Under the pieces are notes generated by a model. It had not been told where the DNA came from. It saw only the letters and a list, made by a program, of their open reading frames with translations, and ran no database searches. Positions 63,301-64,000 of a DNA stretch of 64,000 bases are shown in pieces. Location: NCBI GenBank assembly GCA_028583405.1, contig CM053243.1, positions 20,315,550-20,379,549 of the forward strand, written 5' to 3'. The position numbers and the translations under genes were made by a program. The DNA comes from Pogonophryne albipinna. Lineage: Eukaryota; Chordata; Actinopteri; Perciformes; Artedidraconidae. Position 1 is the stretch's first letter. Each line of letters starts with the position of its first letter.

Positions 63301-64000
63301 CTGACGAGGTTATATATTAAAGAATATACAAGTAAAACAAATAGCACCAATTTATTATTACCCTCTATGAAATGCAAGGTGTTCATAAATTGTAAACCAT
63401 TATCTTTATATGGCAAAACATCTGTATAACACTAACAAAGAGATTTAAAATCTGTAAATGAAGGAAAATTATTTAATCTAAGGCTGCCCTGACGTCAACA
63501 GAGTACAATGGAGCTGCAGTGGAATATTTGGTGATCAGGCTTGGGGCTAAAAAGTATCCAGTTCTTACAAATGACAGAGAATAGACCGACCATGTAACAC
63601 TGTGAGGTTTTATGCCCTGCAGCCAAAATGTTGCTCAAGAAAAATAAAGCTGCCATTGTGGGTGGCCTACAGTGACCCACAGACTTGGCATGGAGACCTC
63701 ACAGTTACAGCTATTTATTGACCCAAATCAAAGGCCTGACTCAGAGATGTTGAACCTTAAAATGTCAGCATTTACTAAACGCCACAATCCTGTGCAGTGC
63801 CAGGACGTGGATAAAGTTTATGCAATGAGAAGTTCAGCATTGCTTTTCAAAGGGGTTATTCATCCATTAATCTACTCATTTCACGTCATGAACAGCTTAA
63901 GTGTGTAGCCACAGCTGCACTTGAGAAACCTAAACCTAGCATTTGTGCGATGTACTGTATGAAAATGACCGCTCAATGTTTTGAATCCCCACTATAATCA
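63301..64000 (-). other. MYO1E intron, continues past the window
   Basis: No exon was found here. The remaining 5' coding exons and promoter must lie to the right. Confidence 0.6.

Overview
The window is vertebrate nuclear DNA, most likely from a teleost fish. It has large, AT-rich, GT-AG-spliced introns, long (CA)n/(GT)n microsatellites, and fish-type hAT, TTAA-flanked and L2-like repeats. I read two protein-coding genes from it by splicing exons by hand and checking that every intron phase agrees.

The left part (3191-25863, plus strand) is a complete coding sequence for RNF111/Arkadia, a SUMO-targeted RING-H2 ubiquitin ligase that acts in TGF-beta/Nodal and SUMO signalling. It has 13 coding exons and 993 codons. 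The ATG at 3274 lies in a near-perfect Kozak context. Three SUMO-interacting motifs are in exons 2 and 3, a His/Pro-rich middle is in exons 5-9, the NRG/TIER region is in exon 11 and the RING is in exons 12-13. Upstream 5' non-coding exons and the promoter were not identified.

The right part (63300 down to 33411, minus strand) is myosin-Ie (MYO1E), an unconventional, long-tailed class I myosin. I read 26 coding exons (1055 codons plus stop). These cover the motor from just before the P-loop, one IQ motif, the TH1 lipid-binding domain, a Pro/basic TH2 and a C-terminal SH3. The first roughly 50 residues and the promoter lie beyond base 64000. The two genes converge tail to tail. In mammals CCNB2 lies between them (from memory); no such gene is visible here.

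The 7.5 kb between the genes (25864-33410) holds 3' UTR sequence and a cluster of three DNA transposons at 28565-31348. Two hAT-type elements have exact 8-bp target-site duplications (2349-3159 and 30391-31348). The first sits only about 23 bp upstream of the 3' splice site of the first RNF111 coding exon. A 5'-truncated L2/CR1-like LINE with a 238-codon open frame lies about 25 bp from a MYO1E splice donor. MYO1E exon 4 (switch I) is flanked by very long, mutually complementary UG and AC tracts in the transcript. I found no CRISPR array, operon, phage or bacterial-type feature, and none is expected.
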